From contig NZ_CP187555.1 of assembly GCF_049860805.1 (NCBI RefSeq), positions 186,001-250,000 on the forward strand: a stretch of DNA of 64,000 nucleotides, in the 5' to 3' direction. Below are positions 17,753 through 26,340 of the stretch, one piece after another; positions within the stretch are counted from its first letter, which is position 1; every line of letters starts with the position of its first letter. A model generated the notes under the pieces. It did not search any database, was not told the DNA's origin, and saw only the letters and a list, made by a program, of their open reading frames with translations. Origin of the DNA: Parabacteroides sp900760525. GTDB lineage: Bacteria; Bacteroidota; Bacteroidia; Bacteroidales; Tannerellaceae. The translations under genes and the position numbers were made by a program.

Positions 17753-19186
17753 ATGAATATGAAAAAGATAATGATATATGGGCTGTCGCTCTTGACATTG
17801 GGATTTTCTTCATGCAATGGATTCTTAACGGAAGAACCTGTTACGGAACTTGATACGGAAACAGTTTTGTCAACTTACGAATCATTAAACAAAGCGACAC
17901 TTGGTGCGTATAGTGCCTTAAATGACGGGACTTGGTATGGGGCTGGTTTTGTGTTGAGCTGTGAATTGCGTTCCGGTAATGCAAAAAACCCGACTAATAC
18001 GGATTTTACATCCGGAAGATATATAAATGAGTATAGTTGGGTTTATCTGGATTCTAATACATCGGGCTTATGGAACTATGCTTATTTCCTGATTGCCCAG
18101 GCTAATAATATTATAAACAATGTAGATGGCAAAGAAACGACGGATGTGACAACTCAGGATTTGAATAATATAAAGGCGGAAGCGATGTTCCTGCGTGCGT
18201 TATCTTATTTTGATCTGTTACGCACGTATGCACAACCTTATACCTATGCACCACAAAGTCTGGGGGTTCCGCTTACATTGGTTGTAGATAAAGATGCACG
18301 TCCAGCTCGTAATACTGTTGCAGAAGTTTTCGACCAGGTTGTAAAAGATTTATTAGAGGCCGAAAGTCTGATGGATGATGAATATACCCGTGATGATGCG
18401 GCCGATCCCTATTCTGTAGTCAGCAAACCTGCTATTTGGGGGTTGCTTTCGAGAGTGTATTTGTATATGGGGGAATGGCAAAAATGTGCAGATTATGCTA
18501 CAAAGGTTATAGATAGCGGTTTGTTTAATATCTTTACGGAAAGTCAATTGCCAAATGTCTGGGGAAAAGATGCTTCGGATGGTGGAGAAGTTATTTATGA
18601 GATATATGGCAGTGATAAAAATTACTATAACGAGTATTGGGAAGATATTTCCTGGATGACGAATCCGGATGGATATGCTGACGTGGCATCTACTGCGGAT
18701 TTACGTGATTTGTATGAAGCGAGTGATGTTCGCTCTAAATTATTTAAATCTCACAAAGAGGCTCCTGATCATTTCTGGACAACAAAATATGCCGCAAAGG
18801 ATGCTTCATCAAGACCGTCATATGCGAATATTGTAGTACTTCGTCTTTCGGAAATGTATTTGAATCGTGCAGAAGCATTGGCTCATGGCGCGACTGTTGC
18901 GGGTGCAACTGCCGACAGCGATTTGTTGGCAATCACTTCGAATCGTGGCGCTTCTCCCGTTACGGCTACATTGGAAAATATCTTGTTAGAACGTCGTAAA
19001 GAACTTGCTTTTGAAGGGCATTTGGTTTATGATATGGCTCGTACCGGAACATCCTTGCATCGTGTCGATTACCAGGGAGCTGCAGATGCTAAAGATATTG
19101 AGTTTCCGAGTTATCGTTGGGCATTACCGATTCCAAAGAGTGAAATGGATGCTAATCCCAACATGGTTCAGAATGATGGTTATTAA
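17753..19186 (+). CDS. SusD/RagB-family surface glycan-binding lipoprotein
   Basis: Lipoprotein of 477 residues with a signal peptide ending in the lipobox FSSC (Cys near 21). The SusD fold is recognisable from the N-terminal YESLNKATLGAYSAL helix, the TPR-like helices with AEAMFLRALSYFDLLRTYAQP, and the C-terminal signature LSEMYLNRAEAL...LLERRKELAFEGHLVYDMARTG ending in the MDANPNMVQN motif. It caps the SusC barrel and binds the glycan. It is rather short for the family (usual 500-600). A perfect 12-bp UUCG-capped terminator follows, so the transcript of the pair mostly ends here. Confidence 0.95.
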   Translation: MNMKKIMIYGLSLLTLGFSSCNGFLTEEPVTELDTETVLSTYESLNKATLGAYSALNDGTWYGAGFVLSCELRSGNAKNPTNTDFTSGRYINEYSWVYLDSNTSGLWNYAYFLIAQANNIINNVDGKETTDVTTQDLNNIKAEAMFLRALSYFDLLRTYAQPYTYAPQSLGVPLTLVVDKDARPARNTVAEVFDQVVKDLLEAESLMDDEYTRDDAADPYSVVSKPAIWGLLSRVYLYMGEWQKCADYATKVIDSGLFNIFTESQLPNVWGKDASDGGEVIYEIYGSDKNYYNEYWEDISWMTNPDGYADVASTADLRDLYEASDVRSKLFKSHKEAPDHFWTTKYAAKDASSRPSYANIVVLRLSEMYLNRAEALAHGATVAGATADSDLLAITSNRGASPVTATLENILLERRKELAFEGHLVYDMARTGTSLHRVDYQGAADAKDIEFPSYRWALPIPKSEMDANPNMVQNDGY

Positions 19187-19198
19187 GTAATGGATGTG

Positions 19199-19229
19199 TA
19201 CCTGCCCTTTTTCGAAAGGGCAGGTATTT
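19199..19229 (+). terminator. Intrinsic terminator after susD (UUCG tetraloop)
   Basis: TACCTGCCCTTT (19199-19210), loop TTCG, AAAGGGCAGGTA (19215-19226): a perfect 12-bp stem followed by TTTC. It lies 12 bp past the susD stop. The stem itself also ends in TTT before the loop, so it could work in either direction. Confidence 0.85.
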
Positions 19230-19247
19230 CCTATCCGATAATGTTTA

Positions 19248-19949
19248 ATGAGCATGAATTGGTTTATCAGAATAATTGTATTGATTTGTTCCATGTCGTG
19301 GGGGATGAGTTCGTTTAATGCTGTTTCGGCATCTGACTATGTTCCTACGACAAAATGGCCGTATCTATATGAAGACTTTGTGGATGGAACCGTTTATTTT
19401 TCCAAAGAGCAAAAGACAAAGCAAATGAAGTTGAATGTGCATCTTCAAAATTGTACATTACATTATCTGGAGGGAGATAAAGTTATGCAAGCTGATCCAC
19501 GCAATGTGGAAATGATTCAATTGGGGGATGTTTCTTTTATCTATATGAATGGAGAACTGGTCCGTTTGGTGAAAACAGAAAATGGCGTTGGTTTGGTTGA
19601 ATTGGTAAAGGCTGATTTGGATGAATTGAATAAGAATACATCTGGTGCCTATGGCATGAGTACGACGTCTTCTTCTGTGAATCAAATAGTATCTATAGGT
19701 GCAATAGGTGTTTCTAATTTGATTTATACCCGGATGAGACTTGAAAGAAATGAGGGGAAAGAGCTTCCTTTGATCAAAAAGTTTTATTTTATCTTTGGCG
19801 ATAAGATTGTTGAGGCTACCCGGAAAGAAGTCGGAAAATCCCTTGGCGAGAGCGGTAAAACGAAGTTGAAAGCATTTGTGAAACAAAATAAAATCAAATG
19901 GAAAGAAGAAGCCAGCTTGGTGAAGCTATTGGCCTTTTTCCAACAGTAA
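19248..19949 (+). CDS. Hypothetical exported protein
   Basis: A 233-residue protein I do not recognise. It has a signal peptide (about 1-29, cleavage near VSA-SD). The mature part begins with aromatic, beta-prone sequence (TTKWPYLYEDFVDGTVYF) in which KLNVHLQNCTLHYLEGDKVMQ and DVSFIYMNGELVRLVKTE look like a small beta domain. A glycine/serine-rich region follows (about 125-150), then a basic C-terminal segment (KSLGESGKTKLKAFVKQNKIKW). It sits past the susD terminator but on the same strand with its own short gap, so it may be read by leak-through. A periplasmic accessory role in the locus is a guess. Confidence 0.75.
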   Translation: MSMNWFIRIIVLICSMSWGMSSFNAVSASDYVPTTKWPYLYEDFVDGTVYFSKEQKTKQMKLNVHLQNCTLHYLEGDKVMQADPRNVEMIQLGDVSFIYMNGELVRLVKTENGVGLVELVKADLDELNKNTSGAYGMSTTSSSVNQIVSIGAIGVSNLIYTRMRLERNEGKELPLIKKFYFIFGDKIVEATRKEVGKSLGESGKTKLKAFVKQNKIKWKEEASLVKLLAFFQQ

Positions 19950-20004
19950 GATATATCCTGACGTATATACACATTTATCAAGTATTAGACACACATTGAT
20001 AAAG

Positions 20005-20040
20005 ACCAGGGTTTGTAGTGATACAAGCCCTGGTTAGTTT
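20005..20040 (+). terminator. Intrinsic terminator after the hypothetical exported protein
   Basis: ACCAGGGTTTGTA (20005-20017), loop gtga, TACAAGCCCTGGT (20022-20034): 13-bp stem with one U-G wobble, followed by TAGTTTT. It faces the pseudogene on the opposite strand. Confidence 0.8.
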
Positions 20041-20054
20041 TCAATTAAAAGCCA

Positions 20055-20751
20055 TCAGCTTTCTTTCTCATTTAGCCTCTTCGCAACTTGCCCGTAAATA
20101 ATCAGGGCGAGAGCCGAAACCAAGGCGATTGCACCGAAATAATGCCAGATGTAATGAGCATGGGCGCTTGCGGCCACTTATAAGGCGTCCGTTGCAGCAT
20201 ACTTTTATTAATGCCTGCCAGATTTGGCTGAATGTTTTTCCTTCCCCGCTGTGCTGGCTGCTCTTGTAGAAAAACCAGATCGCAAGTAAAGCCAGAAATG
20301 TCATGGAAGCAGAAAAGTAGTTCAGCGTGATAAGCCCTTCGTTTCCGAGAGCTTCGCGGAGCGGTTTGACAATTGTCTTACCGGAGAAAGCCCCGATGTT
20401 GACCATTGCGTAAAAGATAGAGAACCCTTTGGCCCGGGTTTCGGGAGTCGTCTCTTTGGCTACTGTTCCGGAAATCACACTCTTGATGAAAGCGCCGCCG
20501 CATACGACTAGGATCATGATCGGGATGATCCCGTATTGCAGGTCGCTTTCCAACAGTCCGGTAAACGTGGTGGTCGTCCCGTATTGTACCAATCCGGCAG
20601 CCTAAATGTCATTGAATCCGAGAATCCGGCTAAGATAAAGGGTGATTACGATGAAAACGCCGTAGTATGCGGCACGTTCGAAGAGTTCAACGGTATTTGC
20701 TACCCAAAATGCTTTACTGAATTTGATTTTCTCTTTGGTTGTCGTGTTCAT
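20055..20751 (-). pseudogene. Peptide MFS (POT/PTR) transporter pseudogene
   Basis: On the minus strand an ATG at 20751 opens MNTTTKEKIKFSKAFWVAN followed by VELFERAAYYGVFIVITLYLS, the ELCERFSFYG-like first helix of proton-dependent oligopeptide transporters. After GFNDI there is an in-frame TAG (near 20602). Past it the frame continues AAGLVQYGTTTTFTGLL and the helix region AMVNIGAFSGKTIVKPLRE, so the stretch between helix 1 and there has been lost. After LIKVCCNGR the frame breaks, but another frame gives the native-looking C terminus HYIWHYFGAIALVSALALI to the TGA at 20055. At least one nonsense mutation, two large internal deletions and a frame change: about 230 codons remain of ~500. Non-functional. 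Confidence 0.88.
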
Positions 20752-20771
20752 TGAATTTGTTGTTTGTTATT

Positions 20772-20843
20772 GAAAAAATAACGCAAACGGCGGGGAAAGC
20801 AGGTGAGAAAATAAGAGCTGCGTTTTCGTGCCGTTTGCGTTAT
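20772..20843 (-). terminator. Terminator-like inverted repeat after gcvP
   Basis: GCCGTTTGCGTTAT (20830-20843) and ATAACGCAAACGGC (20778-20791) form a perfect 14-bp stem around a 38-nt loop. On the minus strand it is followed by TATTTTTTC, as expected for termination of the gcvP transcript. The loop is unusually long. Confidence 0.7.
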
Positions 20844-20854
20844 ATCGGTTTATA

Positions 20855-23707
20855 TTAAATTTCGCATGCGCAAAGCGTCGGGATCAGGTTACGGTCGCCA
20901 TACGCATTATCTACGCGGGCTACGTTGATCCAGAATTTACTGTCGTGCAACCATTCCAGCGGGAAGGCGGCCTTGCTGCGGGGATACTCGTGTTTCCATT
21001 CGTCGGCCGTCACTTCGTATTCGGGATGGGGAGCGTTTTTCAGAACGTTGTCTTCCTTCGAAGCCTTGCCTTCTTCCACTTCCTTGATTTCGTTCCAGAT
21101 ACATTCCAGCACTTCTACGAAACGATCCAGTTCGGCTTTGCTTTCGCTTTCGGTCGGTTCGACCATCAGCGTGCCGTGAACCGGGAAGGAAAGAGTAGGA
21201 GCGTGGTAGCCGAAGTCCATCAGGCGTTTGGCGATATCGCCTTCGTCGATGCCAGAACGTTCTTTTACCGTGCGGCATTCCAGGATCAGTTCATGACCGA
21301 CGCGGCCTGTTGCGCCTGTGTAAACAATTCCGTAAGTGTCTTTCAACTTGGCAGCCAGATAGTTTGCATTCAGAATGGCAGTCTTGGTGACCGTTTCCAA
21401 TCCTTCTGTTCCTAACATACGGATATAAGCGTATGTAATCGGCAGAATACCGGCGCTACCGTAAGGAGCTGCGGATACCGTATTCAGATCGCTACCCCAC
21501 AGCACCGGATGCTGCGGCAGGAACGGAACGAGATGTTCGGCAACGCAGATCGGACCGACGCCGGGACCACCGCCACCGTGAGGAGATGAGAAGGTCTTAT
21601 GCAGGTTCAGGTGGCAAACGTCTGCACCGATAGTACCCGGATTTGTCAAACCGACCTGTGCATTCATATTGGCGCCATCCATATACAACTGGCCGCCGCA
21701 AGCATGAACAATGTCGCACATTTCCTTGATATCTACTTCAAAGATACCATGAGTAGACGGATAAGTGATCATGCTGGCCGCCAAATTGTCCTTGTTGGCT
21801 TCGGCCTTCGCGCGGAAATCTTCCAGGTCGATATTGCCCTTGTCGTCGCATTTTACCGTAACAGTCGTGAAACCGCACTGGATTGCACTTGCCGGGTTTG
21901 TACCGTGGGCGGATGCGGGCAGGAGGACAATATTACGGTGTCCCTGTCCGATGCTTTCCAGATAAGCCCGGATCACACGCAGACCCGTATATTCGCCGGC
22001 GGCTCCGGAATTCGGTTGCAGCGTACAACCTTTGAACCCGGTGATCTCGCACAGGTAAGCCGATAAGTTTTCAATCAGTTCCGTGTAACCTTCAACCTGT
22101 TCTTCAGGAGCATACGGATGGATATTCATAAATTCCGGACGGCTGAGCGGAAGCATGGTCGATGCAGGATTCAGTTTCATCGTACAAGAACCTAAGGAAA
22201 TCATGGACTGTGCCAATGAAACGTCCTTGCGTCCCAGACGGGTGATGTAGCGCATCAGTTCCGTTTCGGTATGATATTTCTTGAATACGTCTTCCTGCAG
22301 GAATTCGGAAGTACGGGCGAACTTCGGATCGAAGTAAGTCTTTTCGGGAACCGCTTCTTTCAGCATATAATCCTTTCCGGCTGCTCCGGCGAAGATATAC
22401 AGCAATACGCCGATATCGGTCGGCTGTGTCGTTTCGTCTAAACTGATACCGACCTGTCCGGCTTCGAAGTAACGCAAGTTCACCTTGCATTCCAATGCGA
22501 TCTCGCGGAGTGCGTTGATGGATACATGTTCCGGCAACTGGATTTTCAGCGTGTCGAAATAGTCTTTGTTCAGCTGCTTGTAGCCCAGCTTCTCCAATTC
22601 ACCTGCCAGGAAACCGGCAGAAGCATGGATGCGGCCGGCGATATTTTTCAAACCTTCGGCACCGTGGTAAACGGCATAGAAACCAGCCATCGTGGCCAGT
22701 AAAGCCTGGGCGGTGCAGATATTGGAAGTTGCCTTTTCACGTTTGATGTGCTGTTCGCGTGTCTGCAAAGCCAAGCGGTAAGCCGCATGTCCGTAAGCAT
22801 CTTTGGAAATACCGATGATACGTCCGGGGATGGAACGTTTGTATTCGTCTTTCGTTGCAAAGAATGCAGCGGACGGACCGCCGTAGAACATCGGAATACC
22901 GAAACGCTGGCTGCTTCCGAATACGACGTCTGCACCCCATTCTCCCGGAGGAGTCAGCAAGACAAGACTCATCAGGTCGGCTGCAACGGCGACACGTGCT
23001 CCGCCTGCGTTGGCACGTGCGATAAATTCCTTATAATCTTCAATCGAACCGTCGGCATTCGGATACTGGACAATCGCCCCGAATACATCCGGAGTGAATT
23101 CGAATGTTTTGTAATCGCCCACAATCACCTTGATGCCTTGCGGGATCATGCGGGTGTTGATAACGGCCAGTGTAGAGGCAAATACGTTTTCGTCGACAAA
23201 CAACGTATTGGCTTCCGCTTTCACTTGCGCGCGGCTACGGCTTCCGTGGAACATGGTTGCCGCTTCGGCAGCCGCTGTCGCTTCGTCCAGCAGGGAGCAG
23301 TTTGTAAGAGGCAGACCGGTCAGTTCCGCGATAACAGTCTGGAAATTCAGCAAGGCTTCCAGACGTCCTTGTGAAACTTCTGCCTGGTACGGAGTGTAGG
23401 AAGTGTACCAAACCGGATTTTCAAATACGTTACGCTGGATAGGAGCCGGGCAAACCGTGTCGTACCAGCCCATTCCGATATAGGAAGTGAAGACTTCGTT
23501 CTTGGATGCCAGCTCCGAGATGTGTTCTGCGAACTCACGTTCCGTCATGGGTTCGGGAAGGTTAAGCGGCTCTTTCAAACGGATGTCGGACGGGATGGTC
23601 TGATCGATCAGTTCATCAACCGACTTGACGCCGATGGCTTGCAGCATGGAAGGAATATCTTCTGCCGAAATACCAACGTGGCGGTTTACAAATTTATTTG
23701 TGTCCAT
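20855..23707 (-). CDS. gcvP: Glycine dehydrogenase (aminomethyl-transferring), P protein
   Basis: PLP-dependent P protein of the glycine cleavage system: it decarboxylates glycine and transfers the aminomethyl group to lipoylated H protein in the cytoplasm. 950 residues, the single-chain form. The frame is open 14 codons further upstream, but MDTNKFVNRHVGIS at 23707 is the standard family start. Both halves are present: N-terminal (TPYQAEVSQGRLEALLNFQTV, LLDEATAAAEA) and C-terminal with the PLP-lysine motif HLNLHKTFSSPHGGGGPGVGP. It starts 13 bp after the upstream hydrolase gene, so it probably belongs to a minus-strand operon with rsmG. gcvT and gcvH are not in this window. Confidence 0.97.
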   Translation of the reverse strand: MDTNKFVNRHVGISAEDIPSMLQAIGVKSVDELIDQTIPSDIRLKEPLNLPEPMTEREFAEHISELASKNEVFTSYIGMGWYDTVCPAPIQRNVFENPVWYTSYTPYQAEVSQGRLEALLNFQTVIAELTGLPLTNCSLLDEATAAAEAATMFHGSRSRAQVKAEANTLFVDENVFASTLAVINTRMIPQGIKVIVGDYKTFEFTPDVFGAIVQYPNADGSIEDYKEFIARANAGGARVAVAADLMSLVLLTPPGEWGADVVFGSSQRFGIPMFYGGPSAAFFATKDEYKRSIPGRIIGISKDAYGHAAYRLALQTREQHIKREKATSNICTAQALLATMAGFYAVYHGAEGLKNIAGRIHASAGFLAGELEKLGYKQLNKDYFDTLKIQLPEHVSINALREIALECKVNLRYFEAGQVGISLDETTQPTDIGVLLYIFAGAAGKDYMLKEAVPEKTYFDPKFARTSEFLQEDVFKKYHTETELMRYITRLGRKDVSLAQSMISLGSCTMKLNPASTMLPLSRPEFMNIHPYAPEEQVEGYTELIENLSAYLCEITGFKGCTLQPNSGAAGEYTGLRVIRAYLESIGQGHRNIVLLPASAHGTNPASAIQCGFTTVTVKCDDKGNIDLEDFRAKAEANKDNLAASMITYPSTHGIFEVDIKEMCDIVHACGGQLYMDGANMNAQVGLTNPGTIGADVCHLNLHKTFSSPHGGGGPGVGPICVAEHLVPFLPQHPVLWGSDLNTVSAAPYGSAGILPITYAYIRMLGTEGLETVTKTAILNANYLAAKLKDTYGIVYTGATGRVGHELILECRTVKERSGIDEGDIAKRLMDFGYHAPTLSFPVHGTLMVEPTESESKAELDRFVEVLECIWNEIKEVEEGKASKEDNVLKNAPHPEYEVTADEWKHEYPRSKAAFPLEWLHDSKFWINVARVDNAYGDRNLIPTLCACEI

Positions 23708-23720
23708 AATATTATGTAGT

Positions 23721-24359
23721 TTATAAATAGGGATTATTAAACTTTTCATCTATGACCCTTGTCTCCGGTCCGTGCCCCGGATAAATGACTGTCTCGTCGG
23801 GAAGCGAAAGCAGCTTGTCGCGGATGGCGGCAACCAATACCTCTTGGTTTCCGCCCCAAAGGTCGGTGCGGCCGATACTTCCGGCAAACAGCGCATCGCC
23901 GACGATTGCGAAACCGTTCTTCTTATTATAGAAAGCGACGCTGCCGGGCGAATGTCCGGGAACTGTCAGTACTTGAAGTTCGGATGTGCCGAACTTGATG
24001 GTTTCGCCTCCTACGATATATTTTTCAACCGGGACATTCTCGACGTGCTGACGGAGTCCGAACAATTTGGCCTGTTCGTCCGGAGAGGGCAGTTTCTCGA
24101 CATCCTGCTTGTTCGCTTCGGGTTTCAAACCGTATGTCTTATATATAAAACCGTTTCCGAATACGTGATCCACGTGTAGATGAGTGCAGAGCAAATGTTT
24201 TAATGTCAACTTGTTTTCGAGAATGAAGTCGGTTAGCTCCTTTTCCTCTTCCTTACGGCAGCAACCCGGGTCGATCAGCACGGCTTCGCGTGTATCATCA
24301 TACAGCAGGAACGTGTTTTCCTGGAAATAATTGAACTCGAACGATTTTATTGTAATCAT
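23721..24359 (-). CDS. Metallo-beta-lactamase-fold hydrolase (glyoxalase II-like)
   Basis: A 212-residue metallohydrolase. The signature THLHVDH (about 60-66) supplies the binuclear metal site. Further ligands are the His in VPGHSPGSVAF, the Asp in VGDALFAGSIGRTD and the His in YPGHGPETR. The order and spacing fit the YcbL/glyoxalase II-like branch that lacks the C-terminal substrate domain of true hydroxyacylglutathione hydrolase. Cytoplasmic; substrate probably a thioester, unproven. The start codon overlaps the rsmG stop by 4 bp (ATGA), so the two are translationally coupled. Confidence 0.9.
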   Translation of the reverse strand: MITIKSFEFNYFQENTFLLYDDTREAVLIDPGCCRKEEEKELTDFILENKLTLKHLLCTHLHVDHVFGNGFIYKTYGLKPEANKQDVEKLPSPDEQAKLFGLRQHVENVPVEKYIVGGETIKFGTSELQVLTVPGHSPGSVAFYNKKNGFAIVGDALFAGSIGRTDLWGGNQEVLVAAIRDKLLSLPDETVIYPGHGPETRVIDEKFNNPYL

Positions 24360-25024
24360 AACGGTACGTAAACAACTTTTTTAGTTTGGAAAAATTCTTC
24401 TTTAAAATGGTCACTCAGGCTGAGACTGACAGCTTGTTTGCGGAATGGCAATATTTCATGCTGCAACTCTCCTCCCTTCAAACAAATCAAACCATTGGGA
24501 AGGGCATTTTGTTGTTCCTTTTTTATATTCTTACGAGCGATTTTTACCAGATCGGCCAGCGGCATGACGGCACGGCTCACGACAAAGTCGAATAATTGCT
24601 TTTCCTCTTCGGCGCGGCAATGGCGGAAAGTGACGTTTTTCAGACCGATCGCTTCGGCTACGGCTTGCCCGACTTTGATCTTTTTCCCGATGCTGTCTAC
24701 CAAATGGAACTGAACTTCCGGAAGCAGGATTGCAAGTGGTATACCGGGAAAACCTCCTCCCGTACCGATATCCATAACTGCCGATCCGTCTTTGAATTTC
24801 AGCATTTTCAGAATGCCCAGCGAATGAAGCACGTGGTGCAGGTACAGATTCTCTATATCTTTGCGTGAAATTACATTGATTTTGGAATTCCAGTCTGAGT
24901 ATAAGTCAAACAGGGCATCTATCTGTATCTTCTGCGCATCGGTCAGTTCCGGAAAATAACTCTTTAAAGTTGACAATTGACCGTTGACAATTGACAATGT
25001 TTCGTTTGTATGGGTTGGCTCCAT
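24356..25024 (-). CDS. rsmG: 16S rRNA (guanine(527)-N(7))-methyltransferase
   Basis: RsmG (GidB), 222 residues. It methylates G527 of 16S rRNA using S-adenosylmethionine. The SAM-binding motif is VMDIGTGGGFPGIPLAILLPE, preceded by the family hallmark KINVISRKDIENLYLHHVLHSL. The FDFVVSRAVMPLADLVK and NGLICLKGG motifs follow. The first ~20 residues (MEPTHTNETLSIVNGQLSTL) are not conserved in the family, so the true start may be internal. It is followed by a 4-bp overlap with the hydrolase gene and preceded by a lipoprotein gene 34 bp upstream. Confidence 0.95.
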   Translation of the reverse strand: MEPTHTNETLSIVNGQLSTLKSYFPELTDAQKIQIDALFDLYSDWNSKINVISRKDIENLYLHHVLHSLGILKMLKFKDGSAVMDIGTGGGFPGIPLAILLPEVQFHLVDSIGKKIKVGQAVAEAIGLKNVTFRHCRAEEEKQLFDFVVSRAVMPLADLVKIARKNIKKEQQNALPNGLICLKGGELQHEILPFRKQAVSLSLSDHFKEEFFQTKKVVYVPL

Positions 25025-25058
25025 TAATCTCGATATATGAAGTATTATATTTTTATTC

Positions 25059-25919
25059 TCAATTTTGAATTAGCTTGGAGATCGGACTGTCTTTCTTTAA
25101 TAGATATTGGATTTCCGCGTAAGGTAAGAACACATTTGTTTCTCTCACCACGTAAGCGGCGATCTCATATTCATTAAAGGTATAGGTGATACCGTCACCG
25201 TCAATCAGGAAATTGCCGTTCGGGAAGATCTCTTCAACGCTGAAGAAACCTATGTTTTCCAGGTCTTTCGGATTCTCTACCTTGTTTTGTTTGGCAATAT
25301 GATCGATTAATATCTGCGCGAGGCTATCCTGGAAGTTCTCGATGAAGATATCTTCTTCCGTGATTGCATTGCCTGTTTTCAGGTTGATCACATGGTTGTT
25401 ATAGGCATGCGAACCGTGTGCGCCGCCTGTATAGTTCTCAAAACTTACGGTATAGCTCAGGATGTCATTCTGGTTGTAGACGATTTCATCCGACGACATT
25501 TCGAAATAAGAGAACCAGGCTCCGACCGGCAAATCGTCTTTCTTTTCCAACTCGGCCTTGAAATCGGCTTCCAGCTCTTTATAGTTGTTTAGATAATCTT
25601 CCGTGTACTTGGCGACCGCTTCTTCCGGAGACAGGTTCTCGTAATTCTCACCGAAATAGGAGAGGACGAAGTCATTCTGTATCTTTTTCAAAATCTCCTT
25701 ATCGGAAAATTGGGCGGGATAGGTGAAGCTCAATTGCAGGTTACAATTGGGGTTATCAGGATTATCCAACAGATGGTAGGTCTTATCCACCCGGATAGAA
25801 TCGAATTTGATATCATTATCGGCCGTTTGCTTTGTATTGGTATTGCAACCGGTTATGAACATCCCTAAAAAGAAAAGCGCTATCAGGCTTTTACCAATTT
25901 GTGTACTCATCGGAACCAT
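25059..25919 (-). CDS. DUF3298/DUF4163 (RsiV-like) lipoprotein
   Basis: Lipoprotein of 286 residues with lipobox FITGC (Cys near 25). The start could be the ATG at 25919 or the one at 25910, which gives a tidier signal peptide. An N-terminal DUF4163-like region (about 45-140) is followed by a DUF3298-like region with ENYTGGAHGSHAYNNHVINLKTGNAITEEDIF and the C-terminal FNEYEIAAYV, the lysozyme-sensor fold known from RsiV of Bacillus. In Bacteroidales these occur as stand-alone lipoproteins of unknown role. 34 bp upstream of rsmG on the same strand, with a TACATTTG -7 box at 25945-25952. Confidence 0.88.
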   Translation of the reverse strand: MVPMSTQIGKSLIALFFLGMFITGCNTNTKQTADNDIKFDSIRVDKTYHLLDNPDNPNCNLQLSFTYPAQFSDKEILKKIQNDFVLSYFGENYENLSPEEAVAKYTEDYLNNYKELEADFKAELEKKDDLPVGAWFSYFEMSSDEIVYNQNDILSYTVSFENYTGGAHGSHAYNNHVINLKTGNAITEEDIFIENFQDSLAQILIDHIAKQNKVENPKDLENIGFFSVEEIFPNGNFLIDGDGITYTFNEYEIAAYVVRETNVFLPYAEIQYLLKKDSPISKLIQN

Positions 25920-25944
25920 AGATTTTAGATAATACTTTTAGATG

Positions 25945-25952
25945 CAAATGTA
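25945..25952 (-). promoter_or_regulatory. -7 box (TACATTTG) for the DUF3298 gene
   Basis: Minus-strand match to TAnnTTTG, 26 bp before the ATG at 25919. A clear TTTG at the -33 position is lacking. Confidence 0.45.
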
Positions 25953-25997
25953 AGCTATTATCTTGTAATAAACGAATGGCAGGTTTCTTTTTTCAGC

Positions 25998-26036
25998 GTT
26001 GACCACATCAAAATGATGTCGGCAGTCAACTTTTTT
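25998..26036 (+). terminator. Orphan intrinsic terminator, plus strand
   Basis: GTTGAC-ca-CATCA-aaa-TGATG-tcggca-GTCAAC followed by TTTTTT (26031-26036). The T-run orients it on the plus strand, but the gene upstream (DUF3298) is on the minus strand. It therefore ends either an unseen small transcript or a gene that has since been lost. Confidence 0.6.
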
Positions 26037-26140
26037 GATACATGATAAAGCCTGTTTTTCAAGTAAAAAAATACAATATTCCCTTTTAAAAATCGATATG
26101 TGATTATATCGCTGATATTTAGGTTATTGCTGGATTATGT

Positions 26141-26268
26141 GTTTATTAAAAAATATTACCCGCAAGGGTAATTTAAAATAAACGGGGTAGAAAAGCAAAA
26201 TATATGCTGTGCTGTTTCGATCTGGACCAATAGGTATTCATACGTTTATTACAATAAGGTCTAAAACG
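26141..26268 (+). repeat. 128-bp block shared with the left flank of the second IS110 copy
   Basis: This block aligns without gaps to the reverse complement of 49882-50009; I estimate about 70-75% identity by eye. It runs straight into the identical IS110 sequence at 26269. Conserved islands include TTAAAAAATATTACC, ACGGGGTA, CTGTTTCGAT and ACAATAAGGTC. Weaker similarity may extend another ~70 bp upstream. It is either a common target or promoter-like sequence, or a diverged end of the element. Confidence 0.75.
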
Positions 26269-26340
26269 ACTCTAAGTTTGCGTAAAGCAAGAAGCTGAGG
26301 TTAATTTATATCTTTGTTGTATGAAGAAACTAAATTAACC

